Origin: JANOYJ01 sp963792485
GTDB taxonomy: Bacteria; Pseudomonadota; Alphaproteobacteria; Rhizobiales; Rhizobiaceae
Length of the DNA stretch: 64,000 nucleotides
Assembly (NCBI GenBank): GCA_963792485.1
Contig: CAWBWL010000007.1
Location: 310,001 to 374,000, forward strand
Direction: 5' to 3'
The notes under the pieces were generated by a model. It was not told the origin of the DNA. It did no database searches and worked only from the letters and a program-made list of their open reading frames with translations. How positions within the stretch are numbered: the first letter of the stretch is position 1; each line of letters opens with the position of its first letter. A program made the position numbers and the translations under genes. Shown here piece by piece: positions 33,467 to 42,865 of the stretch.

Positions 33467-34900
33467 TCAGGCCTTTGCCGGGCCGGGTTCGAAGTATGCG
33501 CCCGGAAACTCAATGCCCATGGCCTTCAGATGCTCAAGGAAGCGGGGGCGGATTCCAGTGGCCTCAAAGTGCCCTTCGATTGTCCCGTCATTGCCGGTAC
33601 CGGAGCGCACAAATTTGAAGATTTCCTGCATCTGGATGACGTCGCCTTCCATGCCGGTGATTTCGGCAATGCTGGTCACCTTGCGCTTGCCGTCGGCAAG
33701 GCGCGTCAGCTGCACGATCAGGCCAATGGCGCTGGCGATTTGGCTGCGAATGGACGCGACCGTCATGGGCATGCCGGTCATGCCGAGCATTTGCTCCAGA
33801 CGGCCGACGGCATCGCGCGGCGTATTGGCGTGGATGGTTGCCATGGATCCTTCGTGACCCGTGTTCATGGCCTGCAGCATGTCAAAGGCTTCTTCGCCGC
33901 GGCACTCGCCAAGGATGATGCGGTCGGGGCGCATGCGCAGCGCATTTTTCACCAGATCGCGCTGTTTGAGTTCGCCATTGCCTTCAATATTGGCGGGACG
34001 CGTCTCCATGCGCGCCACATGCGGCTGCTGAAGTTGCAGCTCGGCTGCGTCTTCAATGGTGATAAGACGCTCGTCGTCCGGAATGAAGGCCGACAATGCA
34101 TTGAGCATGGTCGTCTTGCCCGTGCCGGTGCCGCCGGAAATGATGGTGGTGACGCGGCCATTGACGGCAGCGGCGACAACTTCGGCCATTTGCTGCGTCA
34201 GCGCGCCAAACTCGACCAATTTGTGGAAGCCGAGCTTGCTCTTTGAGAATTTACGGATGGAGACCAGCGGACCATCGACGCCAATCGGGCGGATGGCGGC
34301 GTTGAAGCGTGATCCGTCCTTCATGCGCGCGTCGCACATGGGCGAGGATTCATCGATGCGCCGGCCAACGCCTGCGACGATCTTGTTGACGATGCGCAGA
34401 AGATGCGCCTCATCCTTGAAAGCGATCTGCACCGGCACCAGCTTGCCGCCACGTTCGACAAAGCAGTTCTCGTGACCGTTTATGAGAATGTCGCTGATTG
34501 TCGGATCTTTGAGCAGCGGCTCAAGCGGGCCGAGGCCAACCATCTCGTCAACCAGATCATCAACCAGAGATTCCAGCTCCGTCACATTGAGCGCCAGGCG
34601 CTCGCTCTTGGCGACCTCGGTGACAAAACCTTGAATTTCCTTGCGCATATCCTCCTGCGGCAGGCGTTCAAGGGCGACAAGGTTGATCTCTTCGATCAGC
34701 TTGCGGTGCAGACGAACTTTCGCATCCAGCGTGCGGTCATTGGTGCGCACATCCTGAGCCGACAGATTTTCCACCTTCGCGGACGGTCTGTTGGCACGCG
34801 GGATCGTCACCACTTTGGCGATGTCGGCCGGCGTTTCGACCGGCTGCGGCGCCTGCGCGCCGGCGGTGCGGGATTGATAAGCGGAAAAGCGGCTGCCCAT
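33467..34900 (-). CDS. cpaF: TadA/CpaF, pilus assembly ATPase
   Basis: 477 residues. The secretion ATPase domain has Walker A GGTGTGKTTML, an Asp box (LITIEDAAELQLQQPHVARMETRP), a Walker B-like LRMRPDRIILGECRGEEAFDML and His-box NTGHEGSMATIHANTPRD. The N-terminal region is about 100 residues. It powers assembly and possibly retraction of the Flp pilus. ATG 34900. Confidence 0.96.
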   Translation of the reverse strand: MGSRFSAYQSRTAGAQAPQPVETPADIAKVVTIPRANRPSAKVENLSAQDVRTNDRTLDAKVRLHRKLIEEINLVALERLPQEDMRKEIQGFVTEVAKSERLALNVTELESLVDDLVDEMVGLGPLEPLLKDPTISDILINGHENCFVERGGKLVPVQIAFKDEAHLLRIVNKIVAGVGRRIDESSPMCDARMKDGSRFNAAIRPIGVDGPLVSIRKFSKSKLGFHKLVEFGALTQQMAEVVAAAVNGRVTTIISGGTGTGKTTMLNALSAFIPDDERLITIEDAAELQLQQPHVARMETRPANIEGNGELKQRDLVKNALRMRPDRIILGECRGEEAFDMLQAMNTGHEGSMATIHANTPRDAVGRLEQMLGMTGMPMTVASIRSQIASAIGLIVQLTRLADGKRKVTSIAEITGMEGDVIQMQEIFKFVRSGTGNDGTIEGHFEATGIRPRFLEHLKAMGIEFPGAYFEPGPAKA

Positions 34901-34913
34901 GATCGGTTGACCC

Positions 34914-36122
34914 TCAGCCCGCTTTCTTCATGAGCGCGCGGCCCATGTCGAAAATGCTGCGTTTCCTGGTTTCGGCGGCAGGCATTTCTCCGGGCAGCAT
35001 AATGCGCTTCAAGTCATTGACGACATTGGAGTTCGGATCGATCGAGTGCAAAGGAACGCCGCGGTCGACCGCCTCGCGCACAAGCCGGTAATTGTTGGAG
35101 ATGCCGCCCACGAAATGATCGCCCAGAACCTCTTCGACGTCGGCCTGGCGGATGCCGTTTTCGAACATGCGTTTTTCAAAGCGGTTGACGATTACGTTCG
35201 GCTTGGTCTGGCTGCCGGCTACCGTGTCAATCGCCTTGATGAGCCGCTGCGTGTGGCGCAGGCACGGCACGGTCATTTCTGTGACCAGAAACAGTTTGGT
35301 TGAGCCCATGATCACAGCCTCGGTCCACGGGAACCATGTGCGCGGCATGTCGATCACGACATTGTCGAAATAGGCGGAGACAAGGTCGAGCATGCGGATG
35401 ACGACGTCGGCGTTGAAAGAGCGCATTTCGGTCGGCTGAACCGGAGCCGCCAGAACCGAAAGCCCGCTTTCATGCTTGGACAGCATGACATCCAGAAGCC
35501 GGCGGTCGAGACGTTCCGGACGGCTCTCAATCTCTGTGATGTCAAACAGGGGCTCAAGGTCGAGATATTCGGCGCAGACGCCTTGCTGGAAGTTCAGATC
35601 AACAACACACGTCGAAGACGAGCGCATCGCCGAATTGTGCAGGAGAAACGCTGTCTCAATGGCAATCGTCGTGTTGCCGACACCGCCTGCCACCGGCATG
35701 AAAGTGTAGACTTCGGATTCATTTCCGCCAGCAGTATCGGGACCTTTGAGCGCGCGCATGCAGGAGCGCACGAGGTCGGCGGTGGATACCGGCTTGATGA
35801 GAAAATCGGCGGTGCGCAGCTGCATGAGGATGCGAACGGCCGCCGCGTCAAACTCCTGCGCCACCACAATGACGGCCGCCCCGGCATTCATCCGGCGCAT
35901 GACCCGCTGCAAGGATTCAAGCTCGTCCAGTTTGCGCGTGTCCATGTCGATAATGATCACACCGCGCTCAATTGCCTGCAATTCGCTGCCAAGCTCGGAG
36001 ACCGGCTTTGCGATGGTCACAAGCTGTGCTGAGTCTAAAGCGGCGAGTGCCGATTTGGACTCCTGAACGAATTCCGCGTCCGTGGAGACAAGCACAAGGT
36101 GCTGATCATTCTGCATGGCCAT
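34914..36122 (-). CDS. cpaE: CpaE/TadZ, pilus localisation ATPase-like protein
   Basis: 402 residues. The N-terminal half is a receiver-like pseudodomain (LVSTDAEFVQESKSAL, GVIIIDMDTRKLDEL); the C-terminal half is a ParA/MinD-like domain. The P-loop reads PVAGGVGNTTIAIET, i.e. with Asn where MinD has Lys, a deviant form seen in TadZ. Other Walker elements are VVDLNFQQG and VVIDMPRTW. TadZ places the Tad machine at the pole. ATG 36122 has AAGGAG upstream. Confidence 0.93.
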   Translation of the reverse strand: MAMQNDQHLVLVSTDAEFVQESKSALAALDSAQLVTIAKPVSELGSELQAIERGVIIIDMDTRKLDELESLQRVMRRMNAGAAVIVVAQEFDAAAVRILMQLRTADFLIKPVSTADLVRSCMRALKGPDTAGGNESEVYTFMPVAGGVGNTTIAIETAFLLHNSAMRSSSTCVVDLNFQQGVCAEYLDLEPLFDITEIESRPERLDRRLLDVMLSKHESGLSVLAAPVQPTEMRSFNADVVIRMLDLVSAYFDNVVIDMPRTWFPWTEAVIMGSTKLFLVTEMTVPCLRHTQRLIKAIDTVAGSQTKPNVIVNRFEKRMFENGIRQADVEEVLGDHFVGGISNNYRLVREAVDRGVPLHSIDPNSNVVNDLKRIMLPGEMPAAETRKRSIFDMGRALMKKAG

Positions 36123-36143
36123 TTCCGGCTCCTTGTTACGAGA

Positions 36144-36401
36144 TCAGGGATTCGCGCCGCCAGCCGTGGCAGGCGCGGAGGGTTTCTTGCCTTCGCTATC
36201 CGGATCGCTGCGGTCTGCGGGCACTTCAAGAGATGTGTCCTCGACACCTGCCGGCCATGGATCGATGATCTGAAGCGCCGCGTTCTTGGCGACAGCGTCT
36301 CCAACGGTCAGGGTGAGGCCCTCGGTGCGCTGAAAATCGTCCTGCGCGCAGCCGGTGAGGGCAAGCGCCAGAATGGCTGCGGCGATCAGTGTGTGACGCA
36401 T
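36144..36401 (-). CDS. small Tad-locus lipoprotein
   Basis: 85 residues. MRHTLIAAAILALALTGC is a lipoprotein signal with the Cys at 18. The mature part is short, polar and without family motif (VGDAVAKNAALQIIDPWPAGVEDTS). It lies between cpaC and cpaE, where many loci have cpaD, a larger secretin-associated lipoprotein. It may be a reduced or alternative CpaD-type factor; that is inference from position. Confidence 0.7.
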   Translation of the reverse strand: MRHTLIAAAILALALTGCAQDDFQRTEGLTLTVGDAVAKNAALQIIDPWPAGVEDTSLEVPADRSDPDSEGKKPSAPATAGGANP

Positions 36402-36412
36402 GTTCGTGATCC

Positions 36413-37816
36413 TTACTGAAGGTCGAGGAAATGGCCCGCGCCTGGGTTGGCGCGCGTGACGCCAGACTTTGCGCGGTTCACGTCGGAAACTTTGATTTCA
36501 TCAACGTTGCCGGCAAACAGGTCGACATTGCTCGGTGGCAGCGTCGTATCGAGCGGTGTGGCCATCTTCTTCGACGGATCGACCGGCTTGATCAGATGCG
36601 GCGTCACGATGATGACAAGTTCGGTCTCACGGCGCTGATACTTCTTGCTCGACGCGAGCGCGCCGATCACAGGCGCTTTGCCAACGCCTGGGATACGCTC
36701 AATGCCGACATCATTCATCGTCTGCATCAGTCCGGCGATCATGAAGCTCTGGCCGCTGCGCAGATCAACTGAGGTCTTCGCGCGCCGGACAATGAAACCC
36801 GGTATCGCGATGTTGCCGACATTGTAGGAGCTCGATGTATCAATAGCCGAAACTTCCGGCGCGATGTCGAGAGAGATGAGACCGTCTGACAAAACCTTGG
36901 GCAAGAACTCAAGGCTGACGCCGTACTTTTTGAACTCGACTGTCACCGTGCCCTTCTCGTTGGCAACAGGGATCGGGAATTCACCGCCAGCGAGAAAGCT
37001 TGCCTTTTCGCCAGAGCGCGCAATCAGGTTCGGCTCGGCAAGACGGCGGGCAAGGCCACGCTCCTCCAGCGCCTTCAGGGTGATGTCGATCTGCGCGCCG
37101 GGCCCCAGAAGGCTGCCGACAATCTGGCCGGTGGTGGCTGCCACCTGATCTCTCGGGCTCAAAAAGGCATTTACACCGTCGATGCCCTGAACAAGATTGG
37201 CCGAGTATTTCGCACCGATGTCCATCACCGACTGGCGGTTCACTTCCACGAAGCGCACATCAAGCTGCACCTGCTGCGAAGACGTGACCTTCACGGAATC
37301 AATGACTTCATTGCCTTCATTGAACTGCTTGGCGATTTTCTTGGCCTTTTCGGCAGCCGGCTGATCCTTGGCGGCGCCAGACAGCACGAGCTGGCCGTTT
37401 GCAGAGCTTGCCCTGATGTCGGATTCGGGAATGTTCTGCTGAATGGTCTGGTTGAGCTGCGCCGTGTCATAGGTCACTTCAATATCGACGGAGCCGACGA
37501 GCTGCTTGTTCTGGTCGAACAGCGCAATGCCGGTGGTGCCGAGCTTGTGGCCGAGCACATAAAAAGACTGGTCAGTCAGCGGCGTCACATTGGCAATTTC
37601 CGGATCGCCGACGACGATCTCGAAGAAGTCCTTGGAAAAGCGAATGGTGCGCGGCTTGCCCTTGACGATCTTGATCGTCTTGGTCGTCGTGCTGGCGCTG
37701 ATGTTGATGACCGAGGACTGCGGGTCCGCCATGGCCGTTGCCGGCAATACTGCTATGCCTGCCGCAAGTGTCAACGCAAGCCCGCGCGCTGTCGTGTTCA
37801 AATACATGCTCTTCAT
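36413..37816 (-). CDS. cpaC: CpaC/RcpA, Tad-type secretin
   Basis: 467 residues. A signal peptide (LALTLAAGIAVLPATAMA) is followed by a BON/pilus-secretin N-domain (GKPRTIRFSKDFFEIVVGDPEIANVTPLT) and the secretin core (VQLDVRFVEVNRQSVMDIG, FLAGGEFPIPV, VDLRSGQSFMIAGLMQ, ELVIIVTPHLIKPV). It forms the outer-membrane channel. ATG 37816 has AAGGGG at the right distance; an ATG two codons upstream (37822) is too close. Confidence 0.95.
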   Translation of the reverse strand: MKSMYLNTTARGLALTLAAGIAVLPATAMADPQSSVINISASTTTKTIKIVKGKPRTIRFSKDFFEIVVGDPEIANVTPLTDQSFYVLGHKLGTTGIALFDQNKQLVGSVDIEVTYDTAQLNQTIQQNIPESDIRASSANGQLVLSGAAKDQPAAEKAKKIAKQFNEGNEVIDSVKVTSSQQVQLDVRFVEVNRQSVMDIGAKYSANLVQGIDGVNAFLSPRDQVAATTGQIVGSLLGPGAQIDITLKALEERGLARRLAEPNLIARSGEKASFLAGGEFPIPVANEKGTVTVEFKKYGVSLEFLPKVLSDGLISLDIAPEVSAIDTSSSYNVGNIAIPGFIVRRAKTSVDLRSGQSFMIAGLMQTMNDVGIERIPGVGKAPVIGALASSKKYQRRETELVIIVTPHLIKPVDPSKKMATPLDTTLPPSNVDLFAGNVDEIKVSDVNRAKSGVTRANPGAGHFLDLQ

Positions 37817-37849
37817 GGTCATACCCCTTCAATCCGCCCGTCCCGGCGA

Positions 37850-38746
37850 TTATTGAATTCCCTTGTCAATTTTTTTCTCTTCCATCACCGAGATGCTCTC
37901 GGCGGTGTGGCCGCGTGTGACCGTCAGCGTGCGGAACTTCGGTCCCTGATTGAGAAAGTCTGAATCAGACTGTGTCGATGTGGTCTTGATCGCATCCACA
38001 TCATCCGCCGCCTGGTCGCCTGCGGCCCGCAGAAGCAGATAAAGTGTGCCCGACTGCTGGGCCATCGCCAGTTTTTGCGCCTGAAGACTTGTGACTTCAA
38101 CTGTGACCGCGCGCACAACACCCGGCGTGGTCGAACGCTCGTCTGCATTCTGGTCGGCGGTCAGAACCTTGATGTCTTCAAGAATGACTTCCGACGCAAA
38201 TTCGCCCTGCTGCACCGGGGCAGCGCCCTCGCCCGCTGGCTGCGCCGCCGCGGTCTGCTGCTTGGTCACAACCACATCAACCCGGTCGCCCGGCGTCACA
38301 AAGCCTGCAACACCGGAAATGTCGTCAACGCGAATGGTCACGGCGCGTTTGCCGGGCTCGAGACGGTTTGCCAATGTGGCACGGCCATCAACACCGGAAA
38401 TCTTGGTGGCAAGGACCGGCTCGTTCACTTCGACTGGCTGCAGAACGAGGCGGCGGCCCGAGGCGGTAAGGTCTGAAATAGACGCGAAGGCGCCTTCCGG
38501 AAGTGCGTTTGCCGGCCAGTCAATCTCAGTAAGGCTGTCTGCCGTCAGCTCTGCGCCGTAGCGCAGTGCAGTCTTGGCGACCACGATCTTCTTTGTTTCA
38601 ACACTGTTCTGCTGCGGCAAGGAGGTCGCCGATGCCTGCACAGGAAGCGCTTCGGATTTGCTTTTGAGCAATCCGTCCGCAACAAAAATCGAAATGCCGC
38701 CGAACACGACAGCAAGACCCACCATGGGCACTAATTTCTTGTTCAC
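37850..38746 (-). CDS. cpaB: CpaB/RcpC, pilus assembly protein
   Basis: 298 residues with an N-terminal membrane helix (LVPMVGLAVVFGGISIFVADGLL) and then an SAF/CpaB domain: IVVAKTALRYGAELTADSLTEIDWPA, RLEPGKRAVTIRVDDISGVAGFVTPGDRVDVVV and LEDIKVLTADQ. A periplasmic, probably peptidoglycan-linked component of the secretin complex. Start is GTG 38746 with GGGGGCG upstream; the frame is open further but without a ribosome site. It is first in the tad cluster. No Flp pilin or prepilin peptidase gene lies upstream. Confidence 0.92.
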   Translation of the reverse strand: MNKKLVPMVGLAVVFGGISIFVADGLLKSKSEALPVQASATSLPQQNSVETKKIVVAKTALRYGAELTADSLTEIDWPANALPEGAFASISDLTASGRRLVLQPVEVNEPVLATKISGVDGRATLANRLEPGKRAVTIRVDDISGVAGFVTPGDRVDVVVTKQQTAAAQPAGEGAAPVQQGEFASEVILEDIKVLTADQNADERSTTPGVVRAVTVEVTSLQAQKLAMAQQSGTLYLLLRAAGDQAADDVDAIKTTSTQSDSDFLNQGPKFRTLTVTRGHTAESISVMEEKKIDKGIQ

Positions 38747-38984
38747 CAGACGCCCCCGTATTGCGCGGTTTTTATTTGTTGAGGCGACGGTAGTGGCAAA
38801 TCCTAAATTTCCTCGAAACAAGTCATTGAATTGTTTGGTAAATCAGGAGGGATGGTTACCGGATGGTAGAGATTTCAAGTCAAGTTGTGACTAGAACCTA
38901 GCGCGAACACATGTCGCAAAATGCCGTTTTTTGTGGCATCTAGACGCGCGAATCAATTCAGCACTTCTGGAAAATTGCGGCGTG

Positions 38985-41033
38985 ATGGAAGACTTTTTCG
39001 ATCTCTTTAGCGGACCCGGCGACGACAAGCCTGCGGCGCCAAAAGCGCCAGCAGCCGCTCCTGCGCGTGCGCCTGCTCCTGCTACAAAGGCTTCCGCTTC
39101 CACGGACAACTACTCTGCCGCCGACATTGTCGTGCTTGAGGGTCTCGAACCCGTGCGCATGCGCCCGGGCATGTATATTGGCGGCACAGACGAGAAGGCG
39201 CTGCATCATCTGTTCGCCGAAGTCATCGATAACTGCATGGACGAGGCGGTGGCGGGCCATGCGACGTTCATCGACGTCGAGCTGGACGCTGACGGTTTCT
39301 TGACGGTCGCCGATAATGGGCGCGGCATACCAGTGGATGCACATCCGAAATTCAAGGACAAGTCGGCGCTGGAAGTCATCATGACCACACTGCATTCCGG
39401 CGGCAAGTTTGACTCCAAAGTCTATGAGACCTCCGGCGGCCTGCACGGCGTCGGCGTTTCGGTGGTCAATGCGCTGTCGGACACGCTTGAGGTTGAGGTC
39501 GCGCGCGGGCGCAAGCTCTACAAACAGTCGTTTTCACGCGGCATTCCGCAGACCAGGCTTCTGGAGCTGGGCGAGGTGCATAACCGGCGCGGCACCAGGC
39601 TGCGCTTTCATCCGGACCCGCAGATATTCGGCAAGGGCGCGGCGTTTGATCCGGCGCGGCTTTACCGGATGGCGCGCTCGAAAGCCTATCTGTTTGGCGG
39701 CGTTGAAATCCGCTGGTCCTGTGCGCCGTCGAAACTGACCGCCAAGGACGCGCCGCCGGAGAAAGCGGTGTTCCATTTTCCTGGCGGACTGAAGGATTAT
39801 CTGTCCGAAAATCTCGGCGCCGAATTCCAGGTCACCCGCCAGATGTTCCACGGCAAGAGCGAGAAGACCGCTGGCCATGGCGCGGTGGAGTGGGCGGTGA
39901 CCTGGTATGGCGGCGACGCCATGCTGAATTCCTATTGCAACACCATTCCGACGCATGACGGCGGCACGCACGAAGCCGGGCTACGCATTGCGCTCGCCCG
40001 CGGCTTGAAGGCCTATGCTGAACTGACCGGCAACAAGCGGGCATCGATTGTCACGACGGAAGACGTGATGATCTCCTGCGCGGCGATGCTCTCGGTTCAT
40101 ATCCGCGAGCCGGAATTTGTCGGCCAGACCAAGGACCGGCTGGCAACGGTCGAAGCGCAGCGCATCGTGGAAAACGCGCTGCGCGACCCTTTCGACCATT
40201 GGCTGGCGGATTCACCGCAGGATGCGTCCAAGCTTCTCGACTGGGTGATTGACCGCGCCGATGAGCGTCTGCGCCGCCGCCAGGAAAAGGAAGTCAACCG
40301 CAAGACCGCCACGCGCAAACTGCGTCTGCCGGGCAAACTCGCCGACTGCTCGCAAAGCGGCGCGGCGGGCGCGGAAATTTTCATCGTTGAAGGCGATTCC
40401 GCCGGCGGGTCGGCGAAGCAAGCGCGCGACCGCGCCACGCAGGCGATCCTGCCGCTGCGCGGTAAGATCCTCAATGTCGCCAGCGCCACCAAGGACAAGT
40501 TGGCCGCCAATCAGCAGATCACTGATCTTATTCAGGCGCTCGGCTGCGGCACGCGCTCGAAATACCGCGAAGACGATCTGCGCTATGAGCGTGTGATCAT
40601 CATGACCGACGCCGATGTTGACGGCGCGCATATCGCTTCGCTCCTCATCACCTTTTTCTATCAAGAGATGCCAGAGCTTATCCGCGGCGGGCATTTGTTC
40701 CTCGGCGTGCCGCCGCTTTACAAGATCACGCAAGGCGGCAAATCCGTCTACGCCCGCAATGACGCCCACAAGGACGAGCTCATCGCCACCCTCTTTTCAG
40801 GCCGCGGCAAGATCGAGATCAACCGCTTCAAGGGGCTCGGCGAAATGAATGCCGAGCAGCTCAAAGTCACCACAATGGACCCGAAGAAGCGCACGCTTTT
40901 GAAAGTCGGGATCGCGACCGACGACATCGCGCCGACGCAGCAGGCGGTCGATGACCTAATGGGAGTAAAGCCAGAGGCCCGTTTCCGGTTTATTCAGGAG
41001 CGGGCGGAGTTTGTGACGGAGCTGGATATTTAG
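38985..41033 (+). CDS. parE: DNA topoisomerase IV subunit B
   Basis: 682 residues. The GHKL ATPase motifs are EVIDNCMDEAV (N), VADNGRGIPV (G1) and SGGLHGVGVSVVNAL; the TOPRIM motifs are FIVEGDSAGGSA and IIMTDADVDGAHI. IYG-type C-terminal end: EINRFKGLGEMNAEQL. An Ala/Pro-rich stretch (KAPAAAPARAPAPATKASAS) precedes the ATPase domain. ParE-type alphaproteobacterial subunits, not GyrB, have this length and lack an insert in TOPRIM. ATG 38985 is used; the open frame begins 54 bases upstream. Confidence 0.95.
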   Translation: MEDFFDLFSGPGDDKPAAPKAPAAAPARAPAPATKASASTDNYSAADIVVLEGLEPVRMRPGMYIGGTDEKALHHLFAEVIDNCMDEAVAGHATFIDVELDADGFLTVADNGRGIPVDAHPKFKDKSALEVIMTTLHSGGKFDSKVYETSGGLHGVGVSVVNALSDTLEVEVARGRKLYKQSFSRGIPQTRLLELGEVHNRRGTRLRFHPDPQIFGKGAAFDPARLYRMARSKAYLFGGVEIRWSCAPSKLTAKDAPPEKAVFHFPGGLKDYLSENLGAEFQVTRQMFHGKSEKTAGHGAVEWAVTWYGGDAMLNSYCNTIPTHDGGTHEAGLRIALARGLKAYAELTGNKRASIVTTEDVMISCAAMLSVHIREPEFVGQTKDRLATVEAQRIVENALRDPFDHWLADSPQDASKLLDWVIDRADERLRRRQEKEVNRKTATRKLRLPGKLADCSQSGAAGAEIFIVEGDSAGGSAKQARDRATQAILPLRGKILNVASATKDKLAANQQITDLIQALGCGTRSKYREDDLRYERVIIMTDADVDGAHIASLLITFFYQEMPELIRGGHLFLGVPPLYKITQGGKSVYARNDAHKDELIATLFSGRGKIEINRFKGLGEMNAEQLKVTTMDPKKRTLLKVGIATDDIAPTQQAVDDLMGVKPEARFRFIQERAEFVTELDI

Positions 41034-41036
41034 GAA

Positions 41037-42174
41037 TCAGGCCGCAGCAATCGCCAGCGCGTGGTTGCGGCTGTTTTCGCGCATGGCGTCGAGATAGATG
41101 CCGCGCAGGAGGGCGACGAGATCGTCGTTGGCATGGCCGATCTTCGAGCGGGTCCGCTCGAGTTCCACCATCATCAGCCGGGCGACTTCCTGCGGTCCGG
41201 CATGCAGACGTCCATTGGCGACGGCGCGCCATGTGTTGAGGCCATGCATGAGGATGTGTGCGACGCCATCGCTGAAGCCGGATTTGGCGAAGAGGGCTTT
41301 CAAGGACGCGTCACGCCCATTTGCCAGCATGCCTTCAACGCGCTGGGGTAGTTCTTCCGTGAGCGCGCTCAAAATGGCGCCAAAGAACGGAATTTTGCCA
41401 TGCGCCAGCGTGCGGATGACAAAATTGGTGGTCAGATCGCCGCTGAGCCGCAAATGCTCAACCAAGCGCGCCATGTTCGCTTGGGTCAACCTCATCGATA
41501 GCAGCAATGCAGGCGCGCATGCAGGCGTCGCGCGTCACGCGCTCCGCCCTCACCTGCCCCATTAACGCCCGCACCAAGGTCAGTTCGCTCAGGGCCTGCC
41601 CGTGCTGTTTGACCAGCGATTGGCGGCAATCTGCCGGAAGGCGCGGATCATCCAGCAGCGTTTCACGGAACGGACCGTCATGGCCATGGCGCTCGCAAAT
41701 GCGGCGCAGGCTGAGACGCGCAATGTCGGCGCCGCAATTGGCGACAAGTTCCCGGCATGCGTCGAGACAGCCGACTTCGGCAATGGCGGCGGAAACGGTC
41801 TTGGAGACCTGCGGGCGCAGTGCAATCAATTGCTGCGCGCCTTCGTCGCCCATTGCGACGCGGTCGATCAGGTCGATATCGGTCAGCAACGGCGAACGCA
41901 GGATGACGAGAGCGGCGATTTCAATCTGGTCGCCCGCAAGCGCATTGATGATCTGGCTGGGGGCTGCAGCGCTGGTTGACAGAACTTCGGCCAGAGCGTG
42001 GCGGACTTTCGGCGATGGATCATCAAGCAGATAGGTCAGCGCGGCTTCTGCGGCGCAGCGCTCTTCCAGTTCCATCGGCGAGGTCAGATAGGCTCTGGCG
42101 AGGGCCGTCGTAGCGGCAATCCGCGCGTTCGTGTCCGCTGACTCGATCCAGCCGAGAAACTTTTCGATGACCAT
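41037..42174 (-). CDS. DUF2336 protein (frameshifted in this sequence)
   Basis: The 5' part (MVIEKFLGWIESADTNARIAATTALARAYL, LTYLLDDPSPKVRHALAEVL) and the 3' part (VEHLRLSGDLTTNFVIRTLAHGKIPFFGAIL) are two pieces of one DUF2336 family protein, about 378 residues, rich in HEAT-like helices. One extra base sits around 41459-41470 (GCGCTTGGTTGAG instead of GCGCTTGTTGAG). The span of 1138 nt is one over a multiple of three. Function unknown; alphaproteobacterial family. It converges with parE with a 3-base gap. Confidence 0.82.
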
Positions 42175-42246
42175 GAACGCCGACCCGCCGCTTCGCTTGA
42201 ACAACGTCGTAACGCAGAAAAGTTTACGATCAGTTCACCATGCCCG

Positions 42247-42864
42247 TTAACCTTGGCTTGCGCGCCAGCGCGGGCGGATGCGGGCGAAAACCTCGCTGGT
42301 GATGGCATAATCGAGATAGCCAAGCCGCGAAACCGGGCGGGACTTGGCGATGTCAATTTGCCCGTCCGTCATGATCGCCTCGTCGATATGAATGCCAATG
42401 ACCTCACCGCAAACAACAAAGGGCGTGTGACCTTGATTGTGAAGGCTCTTTGGACGCCATATCTCCGTCACCTTGCACTCAAGCGCGGCGAAAGCCTCCT
42501 TCACCCTCGGCGCAGAGACGAGGCGGCCCGGCTCCGGCGTCAGTTTCGCATAGTCAAATTCGCTCGTCCCGCGCGGCGCATCGACGGAGGAGGCAATCAT
42601 GCTTTCAAGCAGGGGCGCGCTGACAAGATTTGCGACAAACTCGCCGCTCTCTTGGGCAAATGCGATCGAATCCTTTTCGTGGCTTGCCGAAAACATGATC
42701 AGCCAGGGGTTTGAGGCGAGCGCGTTGAAATAGGAATAGGGCGCAAGGTTCAGCCGCCCGTCTTTCGCCCGCGTCGAAATCCAGCCAATCGGGCGCGGAG
42801 CCACAATTGCGTTGAACGGGTCATGCGACAGGCCGTGATTGCGCAGATGCGGTTCGAAAAACAC
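42247..42864 (-). CDS. flavin reductase-like domain protein
   Basis: 205 residues of the FMN-binding split-barrel type: NAIVAPRPIGWISTRAKDGRLNLAPYSYFNALASNPWLIMFS and EFVANLVSAPLLE, YHLDYxIT-like C-terminus. It reduces FMN, or oxidises a flavin in two-component systems. The GTG start at 42864 is one base past the nitroreductase stop, so the two genes form an operon. Confidence 0.88.
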   Translation of the reverse strand: MFFEPHLRNHGLSHDPFNAIVAPRPIGWISTRAKDGRLNLAPYSYFNALASNPWLIMFSASHEKDSIAFAQESGEFVANLVSAPLLESMIASSVDAPRGTSEFDYAKLTPEPGRLVSAPRVKEAFAALECKVTEIWRPKSLHNQGHTPFVVCGEVIGIHIDEAIMTDGQIDIAKSRPVSRLGYLDYAITSEVFARIRPRWRASQG

Positions 42865-42865
42865 G

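Noticed and set aside
33530..34246. 238-codon plus-strand open frame
   Set aside because: Opposite strand of cpaF, which has complete ATPase motifs.
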